A DNA stretch of 64,000 nucleotides, taken from JAGXRK01 sp963714415 (lineage in GTDB: Bacteria; Bacteroidota; Ignavibacteria; Ignavibacteriales; Ignavibacteriaceae). The stretch covers positions 1 through 64,000 of the forward strand of contig CAVQOL010000014.1 in the NCBI GenBank assembly GCA_963714415.1. Direction: 5' to 3'. A program made the translations under genes and the position numbers. A model generated the notes under the pieces. The model did not search any database, was not told the origin of the DNA, and saw nothing but the letters and a program-made list of their open reading frames with translations. Below, in pieces: positions 27,849 through 38,055 of this stretch (the stretch's first letter is position 1; every line of letters starts with the position of its first letter).

Positions 27849-28760
27849 ATGAAAATCCTCTGGTAACCGTAAATATTCTGTCATTCAATCGAAGAGAAGA
27901 ATTACGAAATACTTTAACAAAAGTTTTTGAACAGGATTATAAAAATATTGAGATTATAGTCGTAGATAATGCATCTAGTGATGGCAGTTCCGAAATGGTT
28001 AAGAATGAATTTCCTGATGTCCAACTAATCCAGCTTGAAGAGAATATTGGAATTGCCGGATGGAATGAAGGTTTCAAAGCTGCAAAAGGGGTGTATGTTT
28101 TGGTGTTGGATGATGATAGCTACCGGATACTAATACAATTACAAACGGATTAAAATGCTTTATAGATTCGAATAATCTGGGCATAGTTGCATATAATATT
28201 TTCAATAAAAGATTAAATAAATCAGAGACTTTGATGGTTTTAATATTACCCCAAGATTTTTTGTTGGATGTGGTGCGTTAATTAAAAAAGAATTAATTAT
28301 TACAGATAGGACCTTACAACGATTTATATTTCATTTATTATCACGAATTAGATTATAGTGCAAGATGTTATGACGCAGATTATGGTATAAAATATCTTCC
28401 TGATACTAAAGTAAATCACAATCAAAGTTTATTAGCAAGAGGAGATAAAATAGAAAACCCATATTTATCAGAATACAGGATATAAGTATTATTTTATAAG
28501 TTATTCAATTTTTTTAATGCAGAATTTTTATATAAGATATTTAATTAGATATCAAATTAAATGGATATGTAACAGAACAATTATTTGCTTTTAAACATCA
28601 ATTTTATAAAGCTTATTTTTCAGCCATTTGGCAATTACTAAAAAAAATAAATATTATATTAAAACAGAGAAGAGTCTTATCCAAAGAAGTTCAAAAATTT
28701 TACAATTTTGGGAATGTACCATTAATTGACAGATCATATTTTATTGCTAATCCATTATGA
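27845..28760 (+). CDS. GT2-family glycosyltransferase, multiply frameshifted
   Basis: About 305 residues in several frames. The N-terminus PLVTVNILSFNRREEL, DVVDNASSDGSSEMV-like segment (IIVVDNASSDGSSEM) and VLVLDDDS define a GT-A fold nucleotide-sugar transferase of family 2 with the DxD metal motif. Later pieces include FFVGCGALIKKE and YHELDYSARC-, matching the acceptor part of rhamnosyl/galactofuranosyl GT2 enzymes. Breaks occur near 28122, 28228, 28300 and beyond. The last frame ends IDRSYFIANPL at 28760, overlapping the next ATG by four bases. Substrate unknown; a galactofuranosyltransferase is possible beside glf (inference). Confidence 0.65.
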
Positions 28761-29923
28761 ATGATAAACCAGTCTGGCAAATTTATTTCAATAATTTTGT
28801 TGCTTTTGTAATATTTATTTTTTTCAAATATTTATTAAAGGATAAAAATATTTCCCAAAATAATATATTGTTTATTAACACAGGTCAAATAGGTGATATC
28901 ATAATATCAAGCGTACTTTTCGAGAATATTACAAATTTTAATAAAAATCAAAAAATATTTTTCTTAATAAACGAAAATTATAATGAAATATTCAAGAATT
29001 ACTTAGGCCCAGTACAAATAATTAATTGGAATTATAAAAAGTATAAATTCAATTTTTATTATAGAATAAATTTTTTAAGAAAAATAAGAAAGATTGGTTT
29101 TGATATAACAGTAAATTTGACAGCAGCAAGAGGAATAACTAATGATGAGATAGCATTGTTGAGTGGTGCAAGAGAAATAATATGTTTGAATTCTAATTGG
29201 AGATATCTTAAAAAAATTTTCGGAAAAAAGATGGACTCTTTTTATGATATTATTATTAATACAAATTCAAATAATGAATTTGACAGACAACTAATTGCTA
29301 TTGAATATTTAACGGGTAGAGTTCCAATATTCAAAACGTGAGTTTATATCAGTAATGTCACTGAAAATAAAGTAAGAAACTTGATATTAAATATATTGGA
29401 TTTAGATAAGATTCCAATTATTGTAACGATTGCACCATTAACAGATTTGTCAATTAAAAACTGGGGTATGGCGAATTATAAAAAATTAATTGAGAAGATT
29501 TTGGAGTACAACGATTTAATAGTTGTATTAATTGGAAATAAAAATCAAACGAAAGAATTAGAAAGTTTAACAACAATAAATAGTAACAGAGTAATAAATA
29601 TGGCGGGTAGATTATCAATATTCGAGAAAGCGCATCATTTGTTAAAATATCTTCTCTTTTCATCGGGAACGATTCGGGATTTACTCATATAGCTAAAGCC
29701 TTACGGAAGCAATTAGTAGGTATTATTGGTGGAGGATCTTTTGGTATTTTCTTCCCTTATAATAAGAATTCAAATGAAGTTTATCTTTATTCGGATTTAG
29801 AATGTTTTGGTTGTGGATGGAGATGTATTAAGGATAGACCTTACCTGTCATCAGAATCTAACAGTTGAGGAAGTATTTGAATATATCAAAAAAATGATCC
29901 CTAATGTATATGATAACTTTTAA
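28757..29923 (+). CDS. GT9-family (heptosyltransferase-like) protein, frameshifted
   Basis: About 388 residues. The N-terminus NNILFINTGQIGDIIISSVLFENI is the GT9 start with the Gly-Asp-Xaa-(Ile)2 segment; the second Rossmann half has APLTDLSIKNWGMANYKKLI and SGFTHIAKALRKQLVGIIGG, followed by CFGCGWRC. Breaks lie near 29340, 29685 and 29850; the end becomes CHQNLTVEEVFEYIKKMI. GT9 enzymes add heptoses or similar sugars to LPS. It starts inside the GT2 stop and is convergent with the minus-strand GT4 gene (gap of about 70 AT-rich bases). Confidence 0.7.
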
Positions 29924-29995
29924 GTACAAAATTATTTTCAAACAATTGATGTTTTTAATTAAGCAATTCACTCTCATATAAATTTCATATTTTAG

Positions 29996-31035
29996 TTAAA
30001 AATCCTCATATTCCATCAATTTCAGATTTAATTCAAACTGTTTTAAAGAATTTGAATCCCTTTTCTAATCCTTTCTTTATTTGAATTTTTTTATCATAAA
30101 TATCAAGAACATATTTCTTTAATTCAATTATTTTTTTTGGTTTAACCAAAAAGCCGTTCATATTATGTCTTATAATTTCAGAAATACCGCCGATGTCCGA
30201 GGCAATTACAATTTTCCCAGATGCTACCGCTTCCAATAAAATTAGACCAAATCCTTGGCATGTCTAATACTTGGTAATATAAGTACATCAATTTGTTGAA
30301 AGGATCCAATCATATTATCATTCCATTCGATAAAATTAACTTTATCAGCAACCTTAAGTTTATTAGCCAGTGTTTTTAGGCTATCTTTCTGTGACACTTA
30401 CCCTGAATAAATAATTCTATTTCATAATCCTTTACCTCTCTTCATTCAGTCTAATAAATACTTTATACCCTTTGATTTCTCTAGTCTTCCTGCATAACCT
30501 AATTTTAATTTTTGCCCCGGAATGTTAAATATTTTATTTTATCAAAAGTATATTCTTGCAGATTAATACCATGAGTAATTTTATATACTTTTGATTTATC
30601 TCTTCTATAAAAATTAATTAAATTATTATAGACTGGATTTGAAACAGATATATAATAATCGGCGGTTATAAAAAATCCTCTTAAATCTTGAAATAAACTT
30701 ATGGCTGAATATATAATCTTAATATTGGGATATTTTATTTTTATTATCCAAATAATTGGAATGAATATCCGATGGAAATAATGAATTGTATCTACATTTT
30801 CATTTATGACAGCATTTTGAATTATCTTATAATTTAAAATAATTTCTTTTAAGAAATTCCCCTTAAACAATCCAAAATAATTCACTTTTAGTATTTTGAT
30901 TTTTCTTTAATAATGCTTTTATAAGCAGCTACGGCAATTTTCTCAAATTTATTATTAAAGTGATTTATTATATCTTAATAATTGTTTCTCCGCTCCGCCA
31001 AATTGGTCTGCTTTTATTAAGAATAATATTCTCAT
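29996..31035 (-). CDS. GT4-family glycosyltransferase, multiply frameshifted
   Basis: About 345 residues scattered over several frames. The start at 31035 reads MRILFLIKADQFGGAEKQLL; then VNYFGLFKGNFLKEI, KITHGINLQEY, LKLGYAGRLEKSKGIKYLLD and LLEAVASGKIVIASDIGGISEI appear, the classic N-terminal GGAE and C-terminal E-x7-E-region of GT4 enzymes (GT-B fold). The most likely true end is KLMEYEDF at 29996 after one more shift. At least five breaks. It transfers a sugar from an activated donor to a glycan; donor unknown. Its ATG overlaps the stop of the WecG/TagA gene. Confidence 0.65.
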
Positions 31036-31796
31036 CTATTTATTTTAATTTCAATTACTTTTTTAATAAAATAAGGGATATCATTAAGCACATATCTTCT
31101 GAATAGTCTTTTAGGCTCTGATATTAACCTCCAAACCCACTCCATTCCAAATCTTTGAAAAACAAGCGGACTTCTTTTTTTACTCCCTGCAAAAAAATCT
31201 AGTGCAGCTCCTATTCCTATTCCTAATTTAAATTCGATATCATCCTTATATTTATCAATCCATTTCTCTTGACGTGGGCAGCCTAAAGCAACAAATAGAA
31301 TCTCAGGTCTAGATTTTGATAATTGTTCGATGACTTCTTTATTTAAATTTTCGTCTTCCTCAAAATATAGAGGCGGTGAAATAAGATTGGTTATTTCTAC
31401 CTTTAGCTTATTTTCTTGAATTTTATTTTTTATTTTTAACAGAGTGGTTTTAGAAGAGCCCAAAAATGCAATTTTCAATTTGTTAGCACTAGATAAATTT
31501 AAAATAATTTTTAAAATATCATTCCCGGTAATTCTTTTAATTTTAAATTTATATTTTAATCTCATTAATAAAGTAATTCCGATTCCATCTGGAAGTACTA
31601 TATGTGCTCTCTTACAAATTTCTTTAAATTCTTTATCAATATTTGCTGTCCTCAAAAAATCAATATTTAACGTTATAATTTGAAGTGGTTTGATTTTATT
31701 ATCTAAAATGTTTTTAATTTTAAGTTTCAAATTATCTTCATTATCAGAATATATCGGGATATCATCTAACAAATATTTATTATTAAGATCAGACAT
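31032..31796 (-). CDS. WecG/TagA/CpsF-family glycosyltransferase (GT26)
   Basis: A complete 254-residue protein with ordered family motifs: LQIITLNIDFLRTAN, HIVLPDGIGITLLM (with the conserved DG), KIAFLGSS, and the terminal ILFVALGCPRQEKWI, GIGAALDFFAGSKKRSP and FQRFGMEWVWRL. GT26 enzymes such as WecG and TagA add ManNAc-type sugars to lipid-linked intermediates at the inner face of the membrane. It is the first gene of a minus-strand pair with the GT4 gene and is divergent from the porU-like gene, 128 bases away. No frame break. Confidence 0.88.
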   Translation of the reverse strand: MSDLNNKYLLDDIPIYSDNEDNLKLKIKNILDNKIKPLQIITLNIDFLRTANIDKEFKEICKRAHIVLPDGIGITLLMRLKYKFKIKRITGNDILKIILNLSSANKLKIAFLGSSKTTLLKIKNKIQENKLKVEITNLISPPLYFEEDENLNKEVIEQLSKSRPEILFVALGCPRQEKWIDKYKDDIEFKLGIGIGAALDFFAGSKKRSPLVFQRFGMEWVWRLISEPKRLFRRYVLNDIPYFIKKVIEIKINR

Positions 31797-31924
31797 ATAA
31801 TTTAGCGTATAGTTATCTTACACAAGTTAAAAATTTAAAAAGACCTGGTTATTTTTATCAATATTTTCAATTATAAATTTTTAATTGGTTAGGATCTTTA
31901 ATCATTTAAACCACATTTCAATTT

Positions 31925-34900
31925 ATGAAATCATTTTTATTAAAACTTATTCTTTTTCTTAGTTTCATTTTCGCAGCGGGTTCTGCTCAAACTTTAAAGA
32001 AAGAAACTATAAATAATAATACTTATAATCTTGAAATAGAACTAAATCCTTCACCTTATAAAATTTTAAAGAAGAATTCTAAAAACTTAGTTCATTTTTA
32101 CAATTTTCTAGATGAAACAAAACCAGGAACGCCTGTATTACCTGCTAAAGACATATTCATTGCAATTCCTCCAGGTTCATCTCCAAATATTAAAGTTTTA
32201 TTAATTAATAAAAAAGAAATTATTGCTGAGCCTGAATTAAATCCAATAGTAAAAAGAGAAAGTGATTCAAGTATTGTGTATACAGAAGCTCCGGCTCCTG
32301 TAATTTCTCCTATCAATGAACTATATAAAGTAAATGGATTTCTTTGGATTGGAAATAACTATTGTGTCCATTTAACTATTCACCAATATCAATATGATTA
32401 TCAAAATAGATTAATTATTGAAAATAATACAATCCGTTTAGAACTTACATTTGACGGACCTTTAAACTTCACCGAGGAAAGGTATATTTCAGTTTCTTCT
32501 AATATATTAAATAAAGAATTTGCATCAGGAAATCAATCAAAAAGTGATTACAAAATTCAAAAAACAGATGAATGGATTAACTATGATAATACTTATGTAA
32601 AAATTGGTGTTGCACAAGATGGTGTTTACAGGTTTGATTACAATGATTTGGTTTCATCGGGTGTTTCTCTTAACGGAATAAATCCTCAGACTTTCAAATT
32701 TTTTAATAAAGGTGAGTTGATTCCAATTTATGTGCATGGTGAAACTGATGGTACTTTTGATCCAGGAGATTTTATTGAATTTGCGGGGATAAGAAATATG
32801 GGAGGCAATTACAGAAAGGTAAGTACACAGGGTGAACCATATAATGAATATTTGGGAAGATACACAGATACAACCATTTACTGGTTAACCTGGGGTGGAG
32901 AATATGGATTAAGAGTTCCAATAAGTAATGGAAATCCTCAGACAGCAGCTTCAGACACTTTAAAATTTTATAGTGAACTTATCCATAAAGAAATAAACAA
33001 CTGGTTTGATTTTTCTATGGCAGACCAGGTAAGAAGAGAAATGCCGTTTTGGGCTGAGAACAAGACATGGAATGAAGGAAACCTAGGTGTGGGTATATTA
33101 AATATAGACTTTAAATTGTACGATATTTATCCTGATGAGAATGCTAAAATGTTTGTAAAATTACAGGACTATGCATCTAATATTTTCACAAATGCACACC
33201 TTCTCGCTCTCTCATTAAATGAATATCCTACTCTTTATGATTCCGGGTATATAAATAAATATGAACAAAAGGTTCTGGAAGGTGACTTTAATTCATCCTT
33301 ATTAGTAGAAGGAACAAATAGATTAAAAGTTCATTCTTTCCAAACAACAGCAACATTAAATGCCTGTATAAGGGATTGGTACGAAATTGAATACCCAAGA
33401 TATATCAAAACCTTCAATGATTCATTAAAGTTTTCATTTAACTATTTAAATTTATCCGGAATCTATTGTTTTTATGTTAGTAATATTCAGAATAATGCAG
33501 TTACATTTTGGAAATTTGGAGGTTCTTTCAAAAAATATTTTGTTACTCCTAGCAATGGGTCTGTTTTTATAAAAGATACTATAGACTCGGGCAATAAATT
33601 TTTCATTTCCGATAGTAATAAGGTTCTAAAGCCCAGACTTTATTATAAAAAGAATTTTGTAAATCTTCGAAGTAATCAGAATAAAACTGATTATTTAGCA
33701 ATAACCAGTAAGACCATATTGAATAAAGCGGAAGAGTATAATAATCTTATTACGGATAAATATAATATTGAAACAAAGCTTATTGATATAGATGATATCT
33801 ATGATGAATTTGCTTATGGATACTTTGATCCTGAATCAATTCGCGAATTTTTAATAAATACCCATACTAATTGGCAACCACCATTTCCCCAATATGTCTT
33901 CCTTATCGGGGATGCCAATTATGATTATCATTTAAACAAATTTAAATATCAGAATACTCCACCTATTGAAAATATAGTTCCATCTTTTGGTGCTCCTGTA
34001 AGTGATAACTGGTTTGTTACATGGGATACTACTGGAGCTTATATTCCTCAGATGAATATTGGTCGTATTACTGTTCATACACCACAGGAATTAGATAATT
34101 ATTTGCAAAGACATCAGGAATACTTAACACAATCTTATGACAGCTGGAATAAACACTATATATTTTTTAGCGGAGGCAAAGATGATCAGGATGAATTGGA
34201 TATTTTGAGAGAGACTAATCAGAATATTATAGATAACTATATTGTTCCTTCTCCTATTGGTGGGAATTGGTCTCATTTTTATAAAACACTGAATCCTGTA
34301 ACGAATTTTGGTCCCTATTCATACGAATATTTTCAAAATGCTATTGACCGGGGAGGATTATTTATTTCTTATATTGGGCATAGTGGCACACAGACTTGGG
34401 ATAATAGTATTTCCGATCCTTCTCAATTGCATAATCTAGATAATCGGAATCCTCTCATTACGGACTTTGGTTGTTCGACGGGAAAGTTCGCTGAACCGGA
34501 CGTGGTTTCATTTTCAGAATTATTTATTAATTCAAACACTGGACAGGCAATTAGTTACATCGGGAACTCTTCTCTGGGATTTCTTTCAACTTCAACAATA
34601 TTCCCGGGAATTTTTTATAAGAAAATATTACAGGACAGTATACTAAACATTAGTGAAGCTCATAAATTGGCAAAACTTGAATTATTGCAGGATTATGGGT
34701 CATCCGGTATTTACAAATTGTTTGCATTAACCAACGAACTTATTGGAGATCCCATTATAAGTCTTCCGATTCCTCAGAAACCGAATTTAGCTATTAATGT
34801 AAGCGGTATTGGTATTCAGTCTAATCTTACGGATTTAGAAGATAAGGCAGATATCTCGGTTACATTTTATAATTGGGGAAAAGCTGTCGCTGATTCTTTC

Positions 34901-37228
34901 TTAATAACAGTTCAGGATAATTATCTTAATAATGTAGTTTATAATGATTCAGTTTACAAATTGTTACCTCTTTACCAGGATTCTTTAACATTATTAATGC
35001 CGATTCTGAATAAACCAGGGGAACACTTAATAATAATTTCATTAGATGCAAACGATGATATTGATGAAATTAATGAATTAGATAATACAGTAGCTCTCCG
35101 TTTTTATGTTACAAGTTCAAGGATAAAAACGCTGTTATCTTATAACGAGGAAAATGGAATAAAAGATTCTCTTATAATTATTAATCCGTCTATAAAATCC
35201 ATCAGCGATTCCATTGAAATAGAATTATCACAAAACAGAGATTACATAGGTTCGTCTTACTTTTTTATTAAAATGGATTCTGTGATTTCACATTTCAATT
35301 TACCTAATGAATTTCTAAATAAGAGAATTTGGCTAAGAGGAAAAATAAGCGGCGATGATTTTCTTGGGTTTGATAAATCTGTTTATACAGGTATTTCATC
35401 TAAATATATTCTAAATGATAATATAAGCTTAAGCAATTCACTTCTCTTAAATTTATTTCTTTACAATGATTCTGTCACACTTGATACTAACAAAACGAAT
35501 TTTCATGTTATATCCGCAGGATTCAATGATGGTAACACTGCTGTTATCTTAAAAAATGGTGAGAATTTTGTCCTGGACAATACGCTCAGAGGCCATCATT
35601 TGTGTGTCTTTAAAGACAGCTCATATGATTTTGTTAAATATGTGCACTTTGATTTATTAGCTGGTGGTTCAACTACAGCACTTAGTTACACTAATTTCCT
35701 TGATAGTTTGACAGATAATGAAATTATAATAATATCAGTATCAGACGAAGGATATATCTCTTTAACTAATGAATTAAAAGCTAAAATTCGTGAGTTTGGG
35801 AGCATTTATATTGACAGTTTAGTATTTAGAGGCTCCTGGGCTTTCTTAGGGAAACGCGGAGCCGTACTTGGTTCTATGCCAGAAGCTTACAGCAAACCTT
35901 TCGAGGGAAGAGTTGAAATTGATACTTTGATCCAAAGATTATTTACCAGTGGAACCCTTACAACATCTAATGTAGGTCCATCTTCAAAATGGGAATCAGT
36001 TGATATTAATCAATTTGTTCCCCCAGACGCCGAAACTAATATGCGGACAATTGGAATTAAACTGGATGCTTCACAGGATACATTGGGCTTCCTCTCTTTA
36101 CAAAACGGAGTTGCTGATCTTAGTGATATTGATGCAGCAATTTATCCAAATATAAAACTATTAATTGGAATGCAGACAAATAATCAATCACAAATTCCTT
36201 CGATCTCATCTATAGGAGTAAACTATAAAGGATTATCCGAACTTGCCGCCAACTATCAGGTTGTTTCTATTGATAATGATACAATTCCCGCAGGTGGAAA
36301 TGTTAAACTAAGTTTCTGGGTTTACAATGTTGGTGAAGCAAATGCAGATAGTTTTAATGTAAAGGTTGATGTTGTAAATCAAGATAATTCTTCATCTACA
36401 ATTTTCAACCAATTGGTAACATCACTCGAATCAAATAGCAAACAAAAGTTTAATGTCGATTATCAAGCGTTGGGAACTGATACTGAGAAAAGATTTGTGA
36501 TAAATATCGATCCTGAAGATAAAATAACAGAATATTATAAAGACAATAATTTCTTTACAAAATCAGTTTATGTACAACCTGATCTCGTTCCACCGATGGT
36601 TAAAATAACTTTTGATGAAACTGAAATTGTTAATGGGGATTTCGTTTCAAAAAAACCAAATATAAAGATTGCTCTGAGCGATGAATCACCGATTCCTATT
36701 GTAGATACGACAGCAGTTAAAATCTACCTTAATGAAATACCAGTTTATTATGGAGCTAATCCTTCAATTCTATCTTATTCGATTAATAGTAGTAATCCAA
36801 AATTTGTTACAGATTATAAACCCGAACTTGAAGATGGCGATTATTTATTAAAAGTTGTAGCCAAAGATCCCAACGGTAATCTTGCTGATTCAGCATCAAG
36901 TGAAGTTTATTTTGTAGTATCATCCCAAACAAAGCTGATTCAGGTTTACAATTATCCTAATCCCTTTAGCGAAGGAACTTATTTTACATTCAAGCTCACT
37001 CAAATTCCTGATGAAATAAAAATAAGAATATTTACTATTGCTGGAAGAGTAATAAAAGAGATTACGAAGAAATCATCAGAGCTTAATTATGATTATAATA
37101 GGATTTATTGGGACGGTAAAGATGAAGATGGTGATGTAATTGGAAATGGAACTTATTTGTATAAGATAATTATGACAAGTTCAGAGAAAACAGAAACACT
37201 TATCAAGAAATTAGCTAAAGTTCGTTAA
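31925..37228 (+). CDS. porU: PorU-like type IX secretion C25 cysteine peptidase, multidomain
   Basis: A single 1767-residue reading frame. Order: signal peptide (1-22); N-terminal PorU-like region with KIGVAQDGVYRFDYNDLVSS (about 225-245); C25 gingipain-like catalytic domain (about 600-950) with His819 in YIGHSGTQTW and Cys850 in DFGCSTGKF; a CARDB-like repeat near 960-1060; an ILEI/PANDER-like block near 1190-1310 (GNTAVIL to FRGSWAFLGKRGAV); a second CARDB-like repeat near 1440-1550; and a terminal type IX C-terminal domain (YNYPNPFSEGTYF, FlgD-like IYWDGKDEDGD). PorU cleaves cargo sorting signals and links cargo to the LPS anchor. It is much longer than the roughly 1150-residue archetype. 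A cargo protease of the same fold is the alternative. Confidence 0.82.
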   Translation: MKSFLLKLILFLSFIFAAGSAQTLKKETINNNTYNLEIELNPSPYKILKKNSKNLVHFYNFLDETKPGTPVLPAKDIFIAIPPGSSPNIKVLLINKKEIIAEPELNPIVKRESDSSIVYTEAPAPVISPINELYKVNGFLWIGNNYCVHLTIHQYQYDYQNRLIIENNTIRLELTFDGPLNFTEERYISVSSNILNKEFASGNQSKSDYKIQKTDEWINYDNTYVKIGVAQDGVYRFDYNDLVSSGVSLNGINPQTFKFFNKGELIPIYVHGETDGTFDPGDFIEFAGIRNMGGNYRKVSTQGEPYNEYLGRYTDTTIYWLTWGGEYGLRVPISNGNPQTAASDTLKFYSELIHKEINNWFDFSMADQVRREMPFWAENKTWNEGNLGVGILNIDFKLYDIYPDENAKMFVKLQDYASNIFTNAHLLALSLNEYPTLYDSGYINKYEQKVLEGDFNSSLLVEGTNRLKVHSFQTTATLNACIRDWYEIEYPRYIKTFNDSLKFSFNYLNLSGIYCFYVSNIQNNAVTFWKFGGSFKKYFVTPSNGSVFIKDTIDSGNKFFISDSNKVLKPRLYYKKNFVNLRSNQNKTDYLAITSKTILNKAEEYNNLITDKYNIETKLIDIDDIYDEFAYGYFDPESIREFLINTHTNWQPPFPQYVFLIGDANYDYHLNKFKYQNTPPIENIVPSFGAPVSDNWFVTWDTTGAYIPQMNIGRITVHTPQELDNYLQRHQEYLTQSYDSWNKHYIFFSGGKDDQDELDILRETNQNIIDNYIVPSPIGGNWSHFYKTLNPVTNFGPYSYEYFQNAIDRGGLFISYIGHSGTQTWDNSISDPSQLHNLDNRNPLITDFGCSTGKFAEPDVVSFSELFINSNTGQAISYIGNSSLGFLSTSTIFPGIFYKKILQDSILNISEAHKLAKLELLQDYGSSGIYKLFALTNELIGDPIISLPIPQKPNLAINVSGIGIQSNLTDLEDKADISVTFYNWGKAVADSFLITVQDNYLNNVVYNDSVYKLLPLYQDSLTLLMPILNKPGEHLIIISLDANDDIDEINELDNTVALRFYVTSSRIKTLLSYNEENGIKDSLIIINPSIKSISDSIEIELSQNRDYIGSSYFFIKMDSVISHFNLPNEFLNKRIWLRGKISGDDFLGFDKSVYTGISSKYILNDNISLSNSLLLNLFLYNDSVTLDTNKTNFHVISAGFNDGNTAVILKNGENFVLDNTLRGHHLCVFKDSSYDFVKYVHFDLLAGGSTTALSYTNFLDSLTDNEIIIISVSDEGYISLTNELKAKIREFGSIYIDSLVFRGSWAFLGKRGAVLGSMPEAYSKPFEGRVEIDTLIQRLFTSGTLTTSNVGPSSKWESVDINQFVPPDAETNMRTIGIKLDASQDTLGFLSLQNGVADLSDIDAAIYPNIKLLIGMQTNNQSQIPSISSIGVNYKGLSELAANYQVVSIDNDTIPAGGNVKLSFWVYNVGEANADSFNVKVDVVNQDNSSSTIFNQLVTSLESNSKQKFNVDYQALGTDTEKRFVINIDPEDKITEYYKDNNFFTKSVYVQPDLVPPMVKITFDETEIVNGDFVSKKPNIKIALSDESPIPIVDTTAVKIYLNEIPVYYGANPSILSYSINSSNPKFVTDYKPELEDGDYLLKVVAKDPNGNLADSASSEVYFVVSSQTKLIQVYNYPNPFSEGTYFTFKLTQIPDEIKIRIFTIAGRVIKEITKKSSELNYDYNRIYWDGKDEDGDVIGNGTYLYKIIMTSSEKTETLIKKLAKVR

Positions 37229-37310
37229 TGGTTATAGTCAATATTATAAAACATTTAACTTAGAGTAATCTTTCATAATAAAAAATTTATAACCTGATTG
37301 GTTTATTAGA

Positions 37311-37856
37311 TTACAAATTTGCTCGGTTAAGTTCATACACCACCGTTTTTGAATTCCCATTCTCAACAGAATTACACCTGGCTTTTCTGGCAAAATTATT
37401 TCTTTCCAGAATTTTTATTGATCTTAAATTATTCGGATCGACTTCACCCTCAATTGATTTAAGATTCAGATTTTCAAATCCAAATTTAATTACAGAGGTT
37501 AAGACCTCCTGCATTATTCCTTTCCCCTGAAATTCAGGCAGAAGTTCAAAACCAATTTCTGCTGTATAAAAATCTTCTGAAAAATTCCAAAAGCAGATAG
37601 TTCCAAACAGCTTATTGCTGTTGTGTGGAGTAATTGCCCAGTAAATAACTATGTTTTCTGCAATGCTGTTATTTGTCTTTTGAATGAACTGACGTGCATC
37701 ATTCAAATTTTTAGCTGGAGGTCTGTCCAGATATTTATTTACTTTCTCATCGCTTCTGAGAGCAAATATTTCTTTTTCATCTTCATTTGTAAGCTGACGA
37801 AGAGTAAAGCGCTCAGTTTTTAATTCCGGAAAAGGCAAAAAGTTTATTTGGTTCAT
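37311..37856 (-). CDS. GNAT N-acetyltransferase (RimJ/RimL-like)
   Basis: A complete 181-residue GNAT protein. It begins FPELKTERFTLRQLTNEDE, as in RimJ/RimL-type N-terminal acetyltransferases; the acetyl-CoA pyrophosphate loop is ELLPEFQGKGIMQEVL and is followed by LKSIEGEVDPNNLRSIKILERN, with the conserved Asn. These enzymes move acetyl from acetyl-CoA to an amine, often a protein N-terminus or a small metabolite; substrate unknown. It stands alone, antisense to its neighbours. Confidence 0.85.
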   Translation of the reverse strand: MNQINFLPFPELKTERFTLRQLTNEDEKEIFALRSDEKVNKYLDRPPAKNLNDARQFIQKTNNSIAENIVIYWAITPHNSNKLFGTICFWNFSEDFYTAEIGFELLPEFQGKGIMQEVLTSVIKFGFENLNLKSIEGEVDPNNLRSIKILERNNFARKARCNSVENGNSKTVVYELNRANL

Positions 37857-38055
37857 TTTTATAATTATTTGATATTGTCAATCTGATAATTTCTAATCTA
37901 ATAATTAGTAGAATAAAATCAATAAATGATTTTTCTAAATGAGTTATCTTAATAGTGCATTAAAATATTTTAATTCTTATTTTAATCACAATTAATTAAA
38001 TAAAAATTAATTAGGTACAATAATAATTGAATTCTACGAAAAATAAAGGGATGTT

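Noticed and set aside
29924..29995. Small RNA or terminator between the converging GT genes
   Set aside because: The sequence is AT-rich with no stable hairpin that I can see.
32098..32316. Short antisense ORF in porU
   Set aside because: It lies inside the intact porU frame and has no ribosome binding site or recognised family.
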